In this document: positions 37,401 through 51,400 of the stretch, one piece after another
How the letters are laid out: every line of letters begins with the position of its first letter
Numbering within the stretch: the stretch's first letter is position 1
Assembly (NCBI GenBank): GCA_947561715.1
Contig: OX387205.1
Span: forward strand, 6,701,001 to 6,765,000
DNA: 64,000 nt
DNA from: Ascidia mentula
Taxonomy: Eukaryota; Chordata; Ascidiacea; Phlebobranchia; Ascidiidae
Direction: 5' to 3'
Notes under the pieces: model-generated
The model's database searches: none
What the model saw: the letters and a program-made list of their open reading frames with translations, nothing else
What the model was told of the DNA's origin: nothing
Program-made: the position numbers and the translations under genes

Positions 37401-40400
37401 GTAACTATGCGATTTCAGCACTTGTCCATTTTGCAGTATATGACTTTTCGATAAAAAATATTTGTTTTCAGTACAAGCTTTATTATACAGTGGAAAACGC
37501 TGGAACTCCAGTATTTCTTTTGCGGTTGCACAGCGTATGTAACTATGCGATTTCAGCACTTGTCTATTTTGCAGTATATGACTTTTCGATAAAAAATATT
37601 TTTTTTCAGTACAAGCTTTATTATACAGTGGAAAACGCTGGAACTCCAGTATTTCTTTTGCGGTTGCACAGCGTATGTAACTATGCGATTTCAGCACTTG
37701 TCCATTTTGCAGTATATGACTTTTCGATAAACAATATTTTTTTTCAGTACAAGCTTTATTATACAGTGGAAAACGCTGGTACTCCAATATTGCTTTTGCG
37801 GTTGCACAACGTATGTAACTATGCGATTTCAGCACTTGTCCATTTTGCAGTATATGACTTTTCGATAAAAAATATTTTTTTTCAGTACAAGCTTTATTAT
37901 ACAGTGGAAAACGCTGGTACTCCAGTATTGCTTTTGCGGTTGCACAACGTATGTAACTATGCGATTTCAGCACTTGTCCATTTTGCAGTATATGACTTTT
38001 CGATAAACAATATTTTTTTTCAGTACAAGCTTTATTATACAGTGGAAAACGCTGGTACTCCAGTATTGCTTTTGCGGTTGCACAACGTATGTAACTATGC
38101 GATTTCAGCACTTGTCCATTTTGCAGTATATGACTTTTCGATGAAAAATATTTTTTTTCAGTACAAGCTTTATTATACAGTGGAAAACGCTGGTACTCCA
38201 GTATTGCTTTTGCGGTTGCACAACGTATGTAACTATGCGATTTCAGCACTTGTCCATTTTGCAGTATATGACTTTTCGATAAAAAATATTTTTTTTCAGT
38301 ACAAGCTTTATTATACAGTGAAAAACGCTGGTACTCCAGTATTGCTTTTGCGGTTGCACAACGTATGTATTTATGCGATTTCAGCACTTGTCCATTTTGC
38401 ACTACATCACTTTTCGATAAGAAATATTTTTTTTCAGTACAAGCTTTATTATACAGTGGAAAACGCTGGTACTCCACTATTGCTTTTGCGGTTGCACAGC
38501 GTATGTAACTCTGCAATTTCAGAACTTATCCATAATGCAGTACATCACTTTTCGACAAAAATATTTTTTTTCAGTACAAGCTTTATTATACAGTGGAAAA
38601 CGCTGGTACTCCAGTGTTGCTTTTGCGGTTGCACAACGTATGTAACTATGCGATTTCAGCACTTGTCCATTTTGCAGTATATGACTTTTCGATAAAAAAT
38701 ATTTTTTTTCAGTACAAGCTTTATTATACAGTGGAAAACGCTGGTACTCCAGTATTGCTTTTGCGGTTGCACAACGTATGTAACTATGCGATTTCAGCAC
38801 TTGTCCATTTTGCAGTATATGACTTTTCGATAAACAATATTTTTTTTCAGTACAAGCTTTATTATACAGTGGAAAACGCTGGTACTCCAGTATTGCTTTT
38901 GCGGTTGCACAACGTATGCAACTGTGCGATTTCAGCACTTGTCCATTTTGCAGTATATGACTTTTCGTGAAAAAATATTTTTTTCAGGACAAGCTTTATT
39001 ATACAGTGAAAGACGTTGGTACTCCAGCGTTGCTTTTGCGGTTGCACAACGTATGCAACTGTGCGATTTCAGCACTTGTCCATTTTGCAGTATATGACTT
39101 TTCGATAAAAAATATTTTTTTTCAGTACAAGCTTTATTATACAGTGGAAAACGCTGAAACTCCAGTATTTCTTTTGCGGTTGCACAGCGTATGTAACTAT
39201 GCGATTTCAGCACTTGTCTATTTTGCAGTATATGACTTTTCGATAAAAAATATTTTTTTTCAGTACAAGCTTTATTATACAGTGGAAAACGCTGGCACTC
39301 CAGTATTGCTTTTGCGGTTGCACAACGTTTGTAACTATGCGATTGCAGCACTTGTCCATTTTGCAGTATATGACTTTTCGATAAAAAATATTTTTTTTCA
39401 GTACAAGCTTTATTATACAGTGGAAAACGCTGGTACTCCAGTATTGCTTTTGCGGTTGCACAACGTATGTATTTATGCGATTTCAGTACTTGTCCATTTT
39501 GCAGTATATGACTTTTCGATAAACAATATTTTTTTTCAGTACAAGCTTTATTATACAGTGGAAAACGCTGGTACTCCAGTATTGCTTTTGCGGTTGCACA
39601 ACGTATGTAACTATGCGATTTCAGCACTTGTCCATTTTGCAGTATATGACTTTTCGATAAAAAATATTTGTTTTCAGTACAAGCTTTATTATACAGTGGA
39701 AAACGCTGGAACTCCAGTATTGCTTTTGCGGTTGCACAGCGTATGTAACTATGCGATTTCAGCACTTGTCTATTTTGCAGTATATGACTTTTCGATAAAA
39801 AATATTTTTTTTCAGTACAAGCTTTATTATACAGTGGAAAACGCTGGTACTCCAGTATTGCTTTTGCGGTTGCACAACGTATGTATTTATGCGATTTCAG
39901 CACTTGTCCATTTTGCAGTATATGACTTTTCGATAAACAATATTTTTTTTCAGTACAAGCTTTATTATACAGTGGAAAACGCTGGTACTCCAGTATTGCT
40001 TTTGCGGTTGCACAACGTATGTAACTATGCGATTTCAGCACTTGTCCATTTTGCAGTATATGACTTTCCGATAAAAAATATTTTTTTTCAGTACAAGCTT
40101 TATTATACAGTGGAAAACGCTGGTACTCCAGTATTGCTTTTGCGGTTGCACAACGTATGTAACTATGCGATTTCAGCACTTGTCCATTTTGCAGTATATG
40201 ACTTTTCGATAAACAATATTTTTTTTCAGTACAAGCTTTATTATACAGTGGAAAACGCTGGTACTCCAGTATTGCTTTTGCGGTTGCACAACGTATGTAA
40301 CTATGCGATTTCAGCACTTGTCCATTTTGCAGTATATGACTTTTCGATAAAAAATATTTTTTTTCAGTACAAGCTTTATTATACAGTGGAAAACGCTGAT

Positions 40401-42168
40401 ACTCCAGTATTGCTTTTGCGGTTGCACAACGTATGTAACTATGCGATTTCAGCACTTGTCTATTTTGCAGTATATGACTTTTCGATAAAAAATATTTTTT
40501 TTCAGTACAAGCTTTATTATACAGTGGAAAACGCTGGCACTCCAGTATTGCTTTTGCGGTTGCACAACGTATGTAACTATGCGATTGCAGCACTTGTCCA
40601 TTTTGCAGTATATGACTTTTCGATAAAAAATATTTTTTTTCAGTACAAGCTTTATTATACAGTGGAAAACGCTGGTACTCCAGTATTGCTTTTGCGGTTG
40701 CACAACGTATGTATTTATGCGATTTCAGCACTTGTCCATTTTGCAGTATATGACTTTTCGATAAACAATATTTTTTTTCAGTGCAAGCTTTATTATACAG
40801 TGGAAAACGCTGGTACTCCAGTATTGCTTTTGCGGTTGCACAACGTATGTAACTATGCGATTTCAGCACTTGTCTATTTTGCAGTATATGACTTTTCGAT
40901 AAAAAATATTTTTTTTCAGTACAAGCTTTATTATACAGTGGAAAACGCTGGTACTCCAGTATTGCTTTTGCGGTTGCACAACGTATGTATTTATGCGATT
41001 TCAGCACTTGTCCATTTTGCAGTATATGACTTTTCGATAAACAATATTTTTTTTCAGTACAAGCTTTATTATACAGTGGAAAACGTTGGTACTCCAGTAT
41101 TGCTTTTGCGGTTGCACAACGTATGTAACTATGCGATTTCAGCACTTGTCCATTTTGCAGTATATGACTTTTCGATAAAAAATATTTTTTTTCAGTACAA
41201 GCTTTATTATACAGTGGAAAACGCTGGTACTCCAGTATTGCTTTTGCGGTTGCACAACGTATGTAACTATGCGATTTCAGCACTTGTCCATTTTGCAGTA
41301 TATGACTTTTCGATAAACAATATTTTTTTTCAGTACAAGCTTTATTATACAGTGGAAAACGCTGGTACTCCAGTATTGCTTTTGCGGTTGCACAACGTAT
41401 GTAACTATGCGATTTCAGCACTTGTCCATTTTGCAGTATATGACTTTTCGATAAAAAATATTTTTTTTCAGTACAAGCTTTATTATACAGTGGAAAACGC
41501 TGGTACTCCAGTATTGCTTTTGCGGTTGCACAACGTATGTAACTATGCGATTTCAGCACTTGTCCTTTTTGCAGTATATGACTTTTCGATAAAAAATATT
41601 TTTTTTCAGTACAAGCTTTATTATACAGTGGAAAACGCTGGTACTCCAGTATTGCTTTTGCGGTTGCACAACGTATGTAACTATGCGATTTCAGCACTTG
41701 TCCATTTTGCAGTATATGACTTTTCGATAAAAAATATTTTTTTTCAGTACAAGCTTTATTATACAGTGGAAAACGCTGGTACTCCAGTATTGCTTTTGCG
41801 GTTGCACAACGTATGTATTTATGCGATTTCAGCACTTGTCCATTTTGCACTACATCACTTTTCGATAAGAAATATTTTTTTTCAGTACAAGCTTTATTAT
41901 ACAGTGGAAAACGCTGGTACTCCACTATTGCTTTTGCGGTTGCACAGCGTATGTAACTCTGCAATTTCAGAACTTATGCATTATGCAGTACATCACTTTT
42001 CGACAAAAAATATTTTTTTTCAGTACAAGCTTTATTATACAGTGGAAAACGCTGGTACTCCAGTGTTGCTTTTGCGGTTGCACAACGTATGTAACTATGC
42101 GATTTCAGCACTTGTCCATTTTGCAGTATATGACTTTTCGATAAAAAATATTTTTTTTCAGTACAAGC
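28354..42168 (-). repeat. Satellite block 2: family B monomers, inverted
   Basis: All monomer landmarks appear as their reverse complements from the junction at 28354 to 42168. A 19-monomer unit with a 2620 bp shift is repeated (variant series starting near 29729, 32349 and, after a shortened copy, 36761). The longest uninterrupted frames of the window fall here (about 1000-1370 codons, on both strands), reflecting few indels and recent homogenisation. Confidence 0.95.
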
Positions 42169-42227
42169 GTTTTCCACTGTATGATAAAGCTTGTACTGAA
42201 AAAAAATATTTTTTATCGAAAAGTCAT
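42130..42227. repeat. Inversion junction type 2, copy 1 (39 bp arms, 20 bp spacer)
   Basis: Perfect 39 bp arms at 42130-42168 and 42189-42227 flank a 20 bp spacer that is itself ordinary monomer sequence (GTTTTCCACTGTATGATAAA). This is a near-perfect hairpin centre of a kilobase-scale quasi-palindrome. Confidence 0.95.
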
Positions 42228-45200
42228 GTAGTGCAAAATGGACAAGTGCTGAAATCGCATAGTTACATACGTTGTGCAACCGCAAAAGCAATACTGGAGT
42301 ACCAGCGTTTTCCACTGTATAATAAAGCTTGTACTGAAAACAAATATTTTTTATCGAAAAGTCATATACTGCAAAATGGACAAGTGCTGAAATCGCATAG
42401 TTACATACGTTGTGCAACCGCAAAAGCAATAGTGGAGTACCAGCGTTTTCCACTGTATAATAAAGCTTGTACTGAAAACAAATATTTTTTATCGAAAAGT
42501 CATATACTGCAAAATGGACAAGTGCTGAAATCGCATAGTTACATACGTTGTGCAACCGCAAAAGCAATACCGGAGTACCAGCGTTTTCCACTGTATAATA
42601 AAGCTTGTACTGAAAAAAAACATTTTTTATCGAAAAGTCATGTAGTGCAAAATGGACAAGTGCTGAAATCGCATAGTTACATACGTTATGCAACCGCAAA
42701 AGCAACACTGGAGTACCAGCGTTTTCCACTGTGTAATAAAGCTTGTACTGAAAAAAAATATTTTTTATCGAAAAGTGATGTACTGCATAATGGACAAGTT
42801 CTGAAATTGCATAGTTACATACGCTGTGCAACCGCAAAAGCAATACTGGAGTACCAGCGTTTTCCACTGTATAATAAAGCTTGTACTGAAACAAAATATT
42901 TCTTATCGAAAAGTGATGTAGTGCAAAATGGACAAGTGCTGAAATTGCATAGTTACATATGTTGTGCAACCGCAAAAGCAATAGTGGAGTACCAGCGTTT
43001 TCCACTGCATAATAAAGCGTGTACTGAAAAAAAATATTTTTTCACGAAAAGTCATATACTGCAAAATGGACAAGTGCTGTAATGGCATAATTACATACGT
43101 TGTGCAACCGCAAAAGCAATACTGGAGTGCCAGCGTCTTTCACTGTATAATAAAGCTTGTCCTGAAAAAAAATATATTTTTTTCACGAAATGTCATATAC
43201 TGCAAAATGGATAAGTGCGAAAATCGCATAGTTACATACGTTGTGCCACCGCAAAAGCAATACCGGAGTACCAGCGTTTTCCACTGTATAATAAAGCTTG
43301 TACTGAAAAAAAATATTTTTTATCGAAAAGTCATATACTGCAAAATGGACAAGTGCTGAAATCGCATAGTTACATACGTTGTGCAACCGCAAAAGCAACA
43401 CTGGAGTACCAGCGTTTTCCACTGTGTAATAAAGCTTGTACTGAAAAAAAATATTTTTTATCGAAAAATCATATACTGCAAAATGGACATGTGCTGAAAT
43501 CGCATAGTTACATACTTTGTGCAACCGCAAAAGCAATAGTGGAGTACCAGCGTTTTCCACTGTATAATAAAGCTTGTACTGAAAAAAAATATTTTTTATC
43601 GAAAAGTCATATACTGCAAAATGGACAAGTGCTGAAATCGCATAAATACATACGTTGTGCAACCGCAAAAGCAATACTGGAGTACCAGCGTTTTCCACTG
43701 TGTAATAAAGCTTGTACTGAAAACAAATATTTTTTATCGAAAAGTCATATACTGCAAAATGGACAAGTGCTGAAATCGCATAGTTACATACGTTGTGCAA
43801 CCGCAAAAGCAATACCGGAGTACCAGCGTTTTCCACTGTATAATAAAGCTTGTACTGAAAAAAAACATTTTTTATCGAAAAGTCATGTAGTGCAAAATGG
43901 ACAAGTGCTGAAATCGCATAGTTACATACGTTATGCAACCGCAAAAGCAACACTGGAGTACCAGCGTTTTCCACTGTGTAATAAAGCTTGTACTGAAAAA
44001 AAATATTTTTTATCGAAAAGTGATGTACTGCATAATGGACAAGTTCTGAAATTGCATAGTTACATACGCTGTGCAACCGCAAAAGCAATAGTGGAGTACC
44101 AGCGTTTTCCACTGTATAATAAAGCTTGTACTGAAACAAAATATTTCTTATCGAAAAGTGATGTAGTGCAAAATGGACAAGTGCTGAAATTGCATAGTTA
44201 CATATGTTGTGCAACCGCAAAAGCAATAGTGGAGTACCAGCGTTTTCCACTGCATAATAAAGCGTGTACTGAAAAAAAATATTTTTTCACGAAAAGTCAT
44301 ATACTGCAAAAAGGACAAGTGCTGTAATGGCATAATTACATACGTTGTGCAACCGCAAAAGCAATACTGGAGTATCAGCGTATTCCACTGTATAATAAAG
44401 CTTGTCCTGAAAAAAAATATATTTTTTTCACGAAATGTCATATACTGCAAAATGGATAAGTGCGAAAATCGCATAGTTACATACGTTGTGCCACCGCAAA
44501 AGCAATACCGGAGTACCAGCGTTTTCCACTGTATAATAAAGCTTGTACTGAAAAAAAATATTTTTTATCGAAAAGTCATATACTGCAAAATGGACAAGTG
44601 CTGAAATCGCATAGTTACATACGTTGTGCAACCGCAAAAGCAACACTGGAGTACCAGCGTTTTCCACTGTGTAATAAAGCTTGTACTGAAAAAAAATATT
44701 TTTTATCGAAAAATCATATACTGCAAAATGGACATGTGCTGAAATCGCATAGTTACATACTTTGTGCAACCGCAAAAGCAATAGTGGAGTACCAGCGTTT
44801 TCCACTGTATAATAAAGCTTGTACTGAAAAAAAATATTTTTTATCGAAAAGTCATATACTGCAAAATGGACAAGTGCTGAAATCGCATAGTTACATACGT
44901 TGTGCAACCGCAAAAGCAATACTGGAGTACCAGCGTTTTCCACTGTATAATAAAGCTTGTACTGAAAAAAAATATTTTTTGTCGAAAAGTCATATACTGC
45001 AAAATGGACAAGTGCTGAAATCGCATAGTTACATACGTTGTGCAACCGCAAAAGCAATACTGGAGTACCAGCGTTTTCCACCGTATAATAAAGCTTGTAC
45101 TGAAAAAAAATATTGTTTATCGAAAAGTCATATACTGCAAAATGGACAAGTGCTGAAATCGCATAAATACATACGTTGTGCAACCGCAAAAGCAATACTG

Positions 45201-45325
45201 GAGTACCAGCGTTTTCCACTGTATTATAAAGCTTGTGTTGTAAAAAAATATTTTTGATCGAAAAGTCATATAGTGCAAAATAGACAAGTGCTGAAATCGC
45301 ATAGTTACATACGCTGTGCAACCGC
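42189..45325 (+). repeat. Satellite block 3: family B monomers, forward
   Basis: Orientation returns to forward at 42189. A nine-monomer unit recurs with a 1245 bp shift (features at 43215 and 44460). Its right part (about 44.7-45.3 kb) matches the end of block 1b, including the variant monomer with GTTGTAAAAAAATA just before the junction. Confidence 0.94.
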
Positions 45326-45435
45326 GTTGTAACTATACGCTGTACAAGCTTTATTATACAGTGGAAAACTCTGGAACTCCAGTATTTCTTTTGCGGTTGC
45401 ACAGCGTATGTAACTATGCGATTTCAGCACTTGTC
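45283..45435. repeat. Inversion junction type 1, copy 2
   Basis: The same 43 bp arms (45283-45325 and 45393-45435) and a 67 bp spacer sit exactly 16972 bp after copy 1. The spacer differs from copy 1 at one position seen (TTATAC instead of TTATGC). Confidence 0.93.
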
Positions 45436-48400
45436 CATTTTGCAGTATATGACTTTTCGATAAACAATATTTTTTTTCAGTACAAGCTTTATGATACAGT
45501 GGAAAACGCTGGTACTCCAGTATTGCTTTTGCGGTTGCACAACGTATGTAACTATGCGATCTCAGCACTTGTCCATTTTGCAGTATATGACTTTTCGATA
45601 AAAAATATTTTTTTTCAGTACAAGCTTTATTATACAGTGGAAAACGCTGGTACTCCAGTATTGCTTTTGCGGTTGCACAACGTATGTAACTATGCGATTT
45701 CAGCACTTGTCCATTTTGCAGTATATGACTTTTCGATAAACAATATTTTTTTTCAGTACAAGCTTTATTATACAGTGGAAAACGCTGGTACTCCAGTATT
45801 GCTTTTGCGGTTGCACAACGTATGTAACTATGCGATTTCAGCACTTGTCCATTTTGCAGTATATGACTTTTCGATGAAAAATATTTTTTTTCAGTACAAG
45901 CTTTATTATACAGTGGAAAACGCTGGTACTCCAGTATTGCTTTTGCGGTTGCACAACGTATGTAACTATGCGATTTCAGCACTTGTCCATTTTGCAGTAT
46001 ATGACTTTTCGATAAAAAATTTTTTTTTTCAGTACAAGCTTTATTATACAGTGAAAAACGCTGGTACTCCAGTATTGCTTTTGCGGTTGCACAACGTATG
46101 TATTTATGCGATTTCAGCACTTGTCCATTTTGCACTACATCACTTTTCGATAAGAAATATTTTTTTTCAGTACAAGCTTTATTATACAGTGGAAAACGCT
46201 GGTACTCCACTATTGCTTTTGCGGTTGCACAGCGTATGTAACTCTGCAATTTCAGAACTTATCCATAATGCAGTACATCACTTTTCGACAAAAAATATTT
46301 TTTTTCAGTACAAGCTTTATTATACAGTGGAAAACGCTGGTACTCCAGTGTTGCTTTGCGGTTGCACAACGTATGTAACTATGCGATTTCAGCACTTGTC
46401 CATTTTGCAGTATATGACTTTTCGATAAAAAATATTTTTTTTCAGTACAAGCTTTATTATACAGTGGAAAACGCTGGTACTCCAGTATTGCTTTTGCGGT
46501 TGCACAACGTATGTAACTATGCGATTTCAGCACTTGTCCATTTTGCAGTATATGACTTTTCGATAAACAATATTTTTTTTCAGTACAAGCTTTATTATAC
46601 AGTGGAAAACGCTGGTACTCCAGTATTGCTTTTGCGGTTGCACAACGTATGCAACTGTGCGATTTCAGCACTTGTCCATTTTGCAGTATATGACTTTTCG
46701 TGAAAAAATATTTTTTTCAGGACAAGCTTTATTATACAGTGAAAGACGTTGGTACTCCAGCGTTGCTTTTGCGGTTGCACAACGTATGCAACTGTGCGAT
46801 TTCAGCACTTGTCCATTTTGCAGTATATGACTTTTCGATAAAAAATATTTTTTTTCAGTACAAGCTTTATTATACAGTGGAAAACGCTGAAACTCCAGTA
46901 TTTCTTTTGCGGTTGCACAGCGTATGTAACTATGCGATTTCAGCACTTGTCTATTTTGCAGTATATGACTTTTCGATAAAAAATATTTTTTTTCAGTACA
47001 AGCTTTATTATACAGTGGAAAACGCTGGCACTCCAGTATTGCTTTTGCGGTTGCACAACGTATGTAACTATGCGATTGCAGCACTTGTCCATTTTGCAGT
47101 ATATGACTTTTCGATAAAAAATATTTTTTTTCAGTACAAGCTTTATTATACAGTGGAAAACGCTGGTACTCCAGTATTGCTTTTGCGGTTGCACAACGTA
47201 TGTATTTATGCGATTTCAGTACTTGTCCATTTTGCAGTATATGACTTTTCGATAAACAATATTTTTTTTCAGTACAAGCTTTATTATACAGTGGAAAACG
47301 CTGGTACTCCAGTATTGCTTTTGCGGTTGCACAACGTATGTAACTATGCGATTTCAGCACTTGTCCATTTTGCAGTATATGACTTTTCGATAAAAAATAT
47401 TTGTTTTCAGTACAAGCTTTATTATACAGTGGAAAACGCTGGAACTCCAGTATTTCTTTTGCGGTTGCACAGCGTATGTAACTATGCGATTTCAGCACTT
47501 GTCTATTTTGCAGTATATGACTTTTCGATAAAAAATATTTTTTTTCAGTACAAGCTTTATTATACAGTGGAAAACGCTGGAACTCCAGTATTTCTTTTGC
47601 GGTTGCACAGCGTATGTAACTATGCGATTTCAGCACTTGTCCATTTTGCAGTATATGACTTTTCGATAAACAATATTTTTTTTCAGTACAAGCTTTATTA
47701 TACAGTGGAAAACGCTGGTACTCCAATATTGCTTTTGCGGTTGCACAACGTATGTAACTATGCGATTTCAGCACTTGTCCATTTTGCAGTATATGACTTT
47801 TCGATAAAAAATATTTTTTTTCAGTACAAGCTTTATTATACAGTGGAAAACGCTGGTACTCCAGTATTGCTTTTGCGGTTGCACAACGTATGTAACTATG
47901 CGATTTCAGCACTTGTCCATTTTGCAGTATATGACTTTTCGATAAACAATATTTTTTTTCAGTACAAGCTTTATTATACAGTGGAAAACGCTGGTACAGT
48001 ATTGCTTTTGCGGTTGCACAACGTATGTAACTATGCGATTTCAGCACTTGTCCATTTTGCAGTATATGACTTTTCGATGAAAAATATTTTTTTTCAGTAC
48101 AAGCTTTATTATACAGTGGAAAACGCTGGTACTCCAGTATTGCTTTTGCGGTTGCACAACGTATGTAACTATGCGATTTCAGCACTTGTCCATTTTGCAG
48201 TATATGACTTTTCGATAAAAAATATTTTTTTTCAGTACAAGCTTTATTATACAGTGAAAAACGCTGGTACTCCAGTATTGCTTTTGCGGTTGCACAACGT
48301 ATGTATTTATGCGATTTCAGCACTTGTCCATTTTGCACTACATCACTTTTCGATAAGAAATATTTTTTTTCAGTACAAGCTTTATTATACAGTGGAAAAC

Positions 48401-51400
48401 GCTGGTACTCCACTATTGCTTTTGCGGTTGCACAGCGTATGTAACTCTGCAATTTCAGAACTTATCCATAATGCAGTACATCACTTTTCGACAAAAAATA
48501 TTTTTTTTCAGTACAAGCTTTATTATACAGTGGAAAACGCTGGTACTCCAGTGTTGCTTTTGCGGTTGCACAACGTATGTAACTATGCGATTTCAGCACT
48601 TGTCCATTTTGCAGTATATGACTTTTCGATAAAAAATATTTTTTTTCAGTACAAGCTTTATTATACAGTGGAAAACGCTGGTACTCCAGTATTGCTTTTG
48701 CGGTTGCACAACGTATGTAACTATGCGATTTCAGCACTTGTCCATTTTGCAGTATATGACTTTTCGATAAACAATATTTTTTTTCAGTACAAGCTTTATT
48801 ATACAGTGGAAAACGCTGGTACAGTATTGCTTTTGCGGTTGCACAACGTATGTAACTATGCGATTTCAGCACTTGTCCATTTTGCAGTATATGACTTTTC
48901 GATGAAAAATATTTTTTTTCAGTACAAGTTTTATTATACAGTGGAAAACGCTGGTACTCCAGTATTGCTTTTGCGGTTGCACAACGTATGTAACTATGCG
49001 ATTTCAGCACTTGTCCATTTTGCAGTATATGACTTTTCGATAAAAAATATTTTTTTTCAGTACAAGCTTTATTATACAGTGAAAAACGCTGGTACTCCAG
49101 TATTGCTTTTGCGGTTGCACAACGTATGTATTTATGCGATTTCAGCACTTGTCCATTTTGCACTACATCACTTTTCGATAAGAAATATTTTTTTTCAGTA
49201 CAAGCTTTATTATACAGTGGAAAACGCTGGTACTCCACTATTGCTTTTGCGGTTGCACAGCGTATGTAACTCTGCAATTTCAGAACTTATCCATAATGCA
49301 GTACATCACTTTTCGACAAAAAATATTTTTTTTCAGTACAAGCTTTATTATACAGTGGAAAACGCTGGTACTCCAGTGTTGCTTTTGCGGTTGCACAACG
49401 TATGTAACTATGCGATTTCAGCACTTGTCCATTTTGCAGTATATGACTTTTCGATAAAAAATATTTTTTTTCAGTACAAGCTTTATTATACAGTGGAAAA
49501 CGCTGGTACTCCAGTATTGCTTTTGCGGTTGCACAACGTATGTAACTATGCGATTTCAGCACTTGTCCATTTTGCAGTATATGACTTTTCGATAAACAAT
49601 ATTTTTTTTCAGTACAAGCTTTATTATACAGTGGAAAACGCTGGTACTCCAGTATTGCTTTTGCGGTTGCACAACGTATGCAACTGTGCGATTTCAGCAC
49701 TTGTCCATTTTGCAGTATATGACTTTTCGTGAAAAAATATTTTTTTCAGGACAAGCTTTATTATACAGTGAAAGACGTTGGTACTCCAGCGTTGCTTTTG
49801 CGGTTGCACAACGTATGCAACTGTGCGATTTCAGCACTTGTCCATTTTGCAGTATATGACTTTTCGATAAAAAATATTTTTTTTCAGTACAAGCTTTATT
49901 ATACAGTGGAAAACGCTGAAACTCCAGTATTTCTTTTGCGGTTGCACAGCGTATGTAACTATGCGATTTCAGCACTTGTCTATTTTGCAGTATATGACTT
50001 TTCGATAAAAAATATTTTTTTTCAGTACAAGCTTTATTATACAGTGGAAAACGCTGGCACTCCAGTATTGCTTTTGCGGTTGCACAACGTTTGTAACTAT
50101 GCGATTGCAGCACTTGTCCATTTTGCAGTATATGACTTTTCGATAAAAAATATTTTTTTTCAGTACAAGCTTTATTATACAGTGGAAAACGCTGGTACTC
50201 CAGTATTGCTTTTGCGGTTGCACAACGTATGTATTTATGCGATTTCAGTACTTGTCCATTTTGCAGTATATGACTTTTCGATAAACAATATTTTTTTTCA
50301 GTACAAGCTTTATTATACAGTGGAAAACGCTGGTACTCCAGTATTGCTTTTGCGGTTGCACAACGTATGTAACTATGCGATTTCAGCACTTGTCCATTTT
50401 GCAGTATATGACTTTTCGATAAAAAATATTTGTTTTCAGTACAAGCTTTATTATACAGTGGAAAACGCTGGAACTCCAGTATTTCTTTTGCGGTTGCACA
50501 GCGTATGTAACTATGCGATTTCAGCACTTGTCTATTTTGCAGTATATGACTTTTCGATAAAAAATATTTTTTTTCAGTACAAGCTTTATTATACAGTGGA
50601 AAACGCTGGTACTCCAGTATTGCTTTTGCGGTTGCACAACGTATGTATTTATGCGATTTCAGCACTTGTCCATTTTGCAGTATATGACTTTTCGATAAAC
50701 AATATTTTTTTTCAGTACAAGCTTTATTATACAGTGGAAAACGCTGGTACTCCAGTATTGCTTTTGCGGTTGCACAACGTATGTAACTATGCGATTTCAG
50801 CACTTGTCCATTTTGCAGTATATGACTTTCCGATAAAAAATATTTTTTTTCAGTACAAGCTTTATTATACAGTGGAAAACGCTGGTACTCCAGTATTGCT
50901 TTTGCGGTTGCACAACGTATGTAACTATGCGATTTCAGCACTTGTCCATTTTGCAGTATATGACTTTTCGATAAACAATATTTTTTTTCAGTACAAGCTT
51001 TATTATACAGTGGAAAACGCTGGTACTCCAGTATTGCTTTTGCGGTTGCACAACGTATGTAACTATGCGATTTCAGCACTTGTCCATTTTGCAGTATATG
51101 ACTTTTCGATAAAAAATATTTTTTTTCAGTACAAGCTTTATTATACAGTGGAAAACGCTGATACTCCAGTATTGCTTTTGCGGTTGCACAACGTATGTAA
51201 CTATGCGATTTCAGCACTTGTCTATTTTGCAGTATATGACTTTTCGATAAAAAATATTTTTTTTCAGTACAAGCTTTATTATACAGTGGAAAACGCTGGC
51301 ACTCCAGTATTGCTTTTGCGGTTGCACAACGTATGTAACTATGCGATTGCAGCACTTGTCCATTTTGCAGTATATGACTTTTCGATAAAAAATATTTTTT

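Noticed and set aside
38967..43082. A 1371-codon plus-strand ORF, and similar long ORFs of 300-1280 codons in the array, as repeat-protein genes
   Set aside because: They consist only of the 46-residue translation of the satellite, pass straight through an inversion junction, overlap equally long antisense ORFs, and have no promoter, start context or distinct ends. A period divisible by three explains them.
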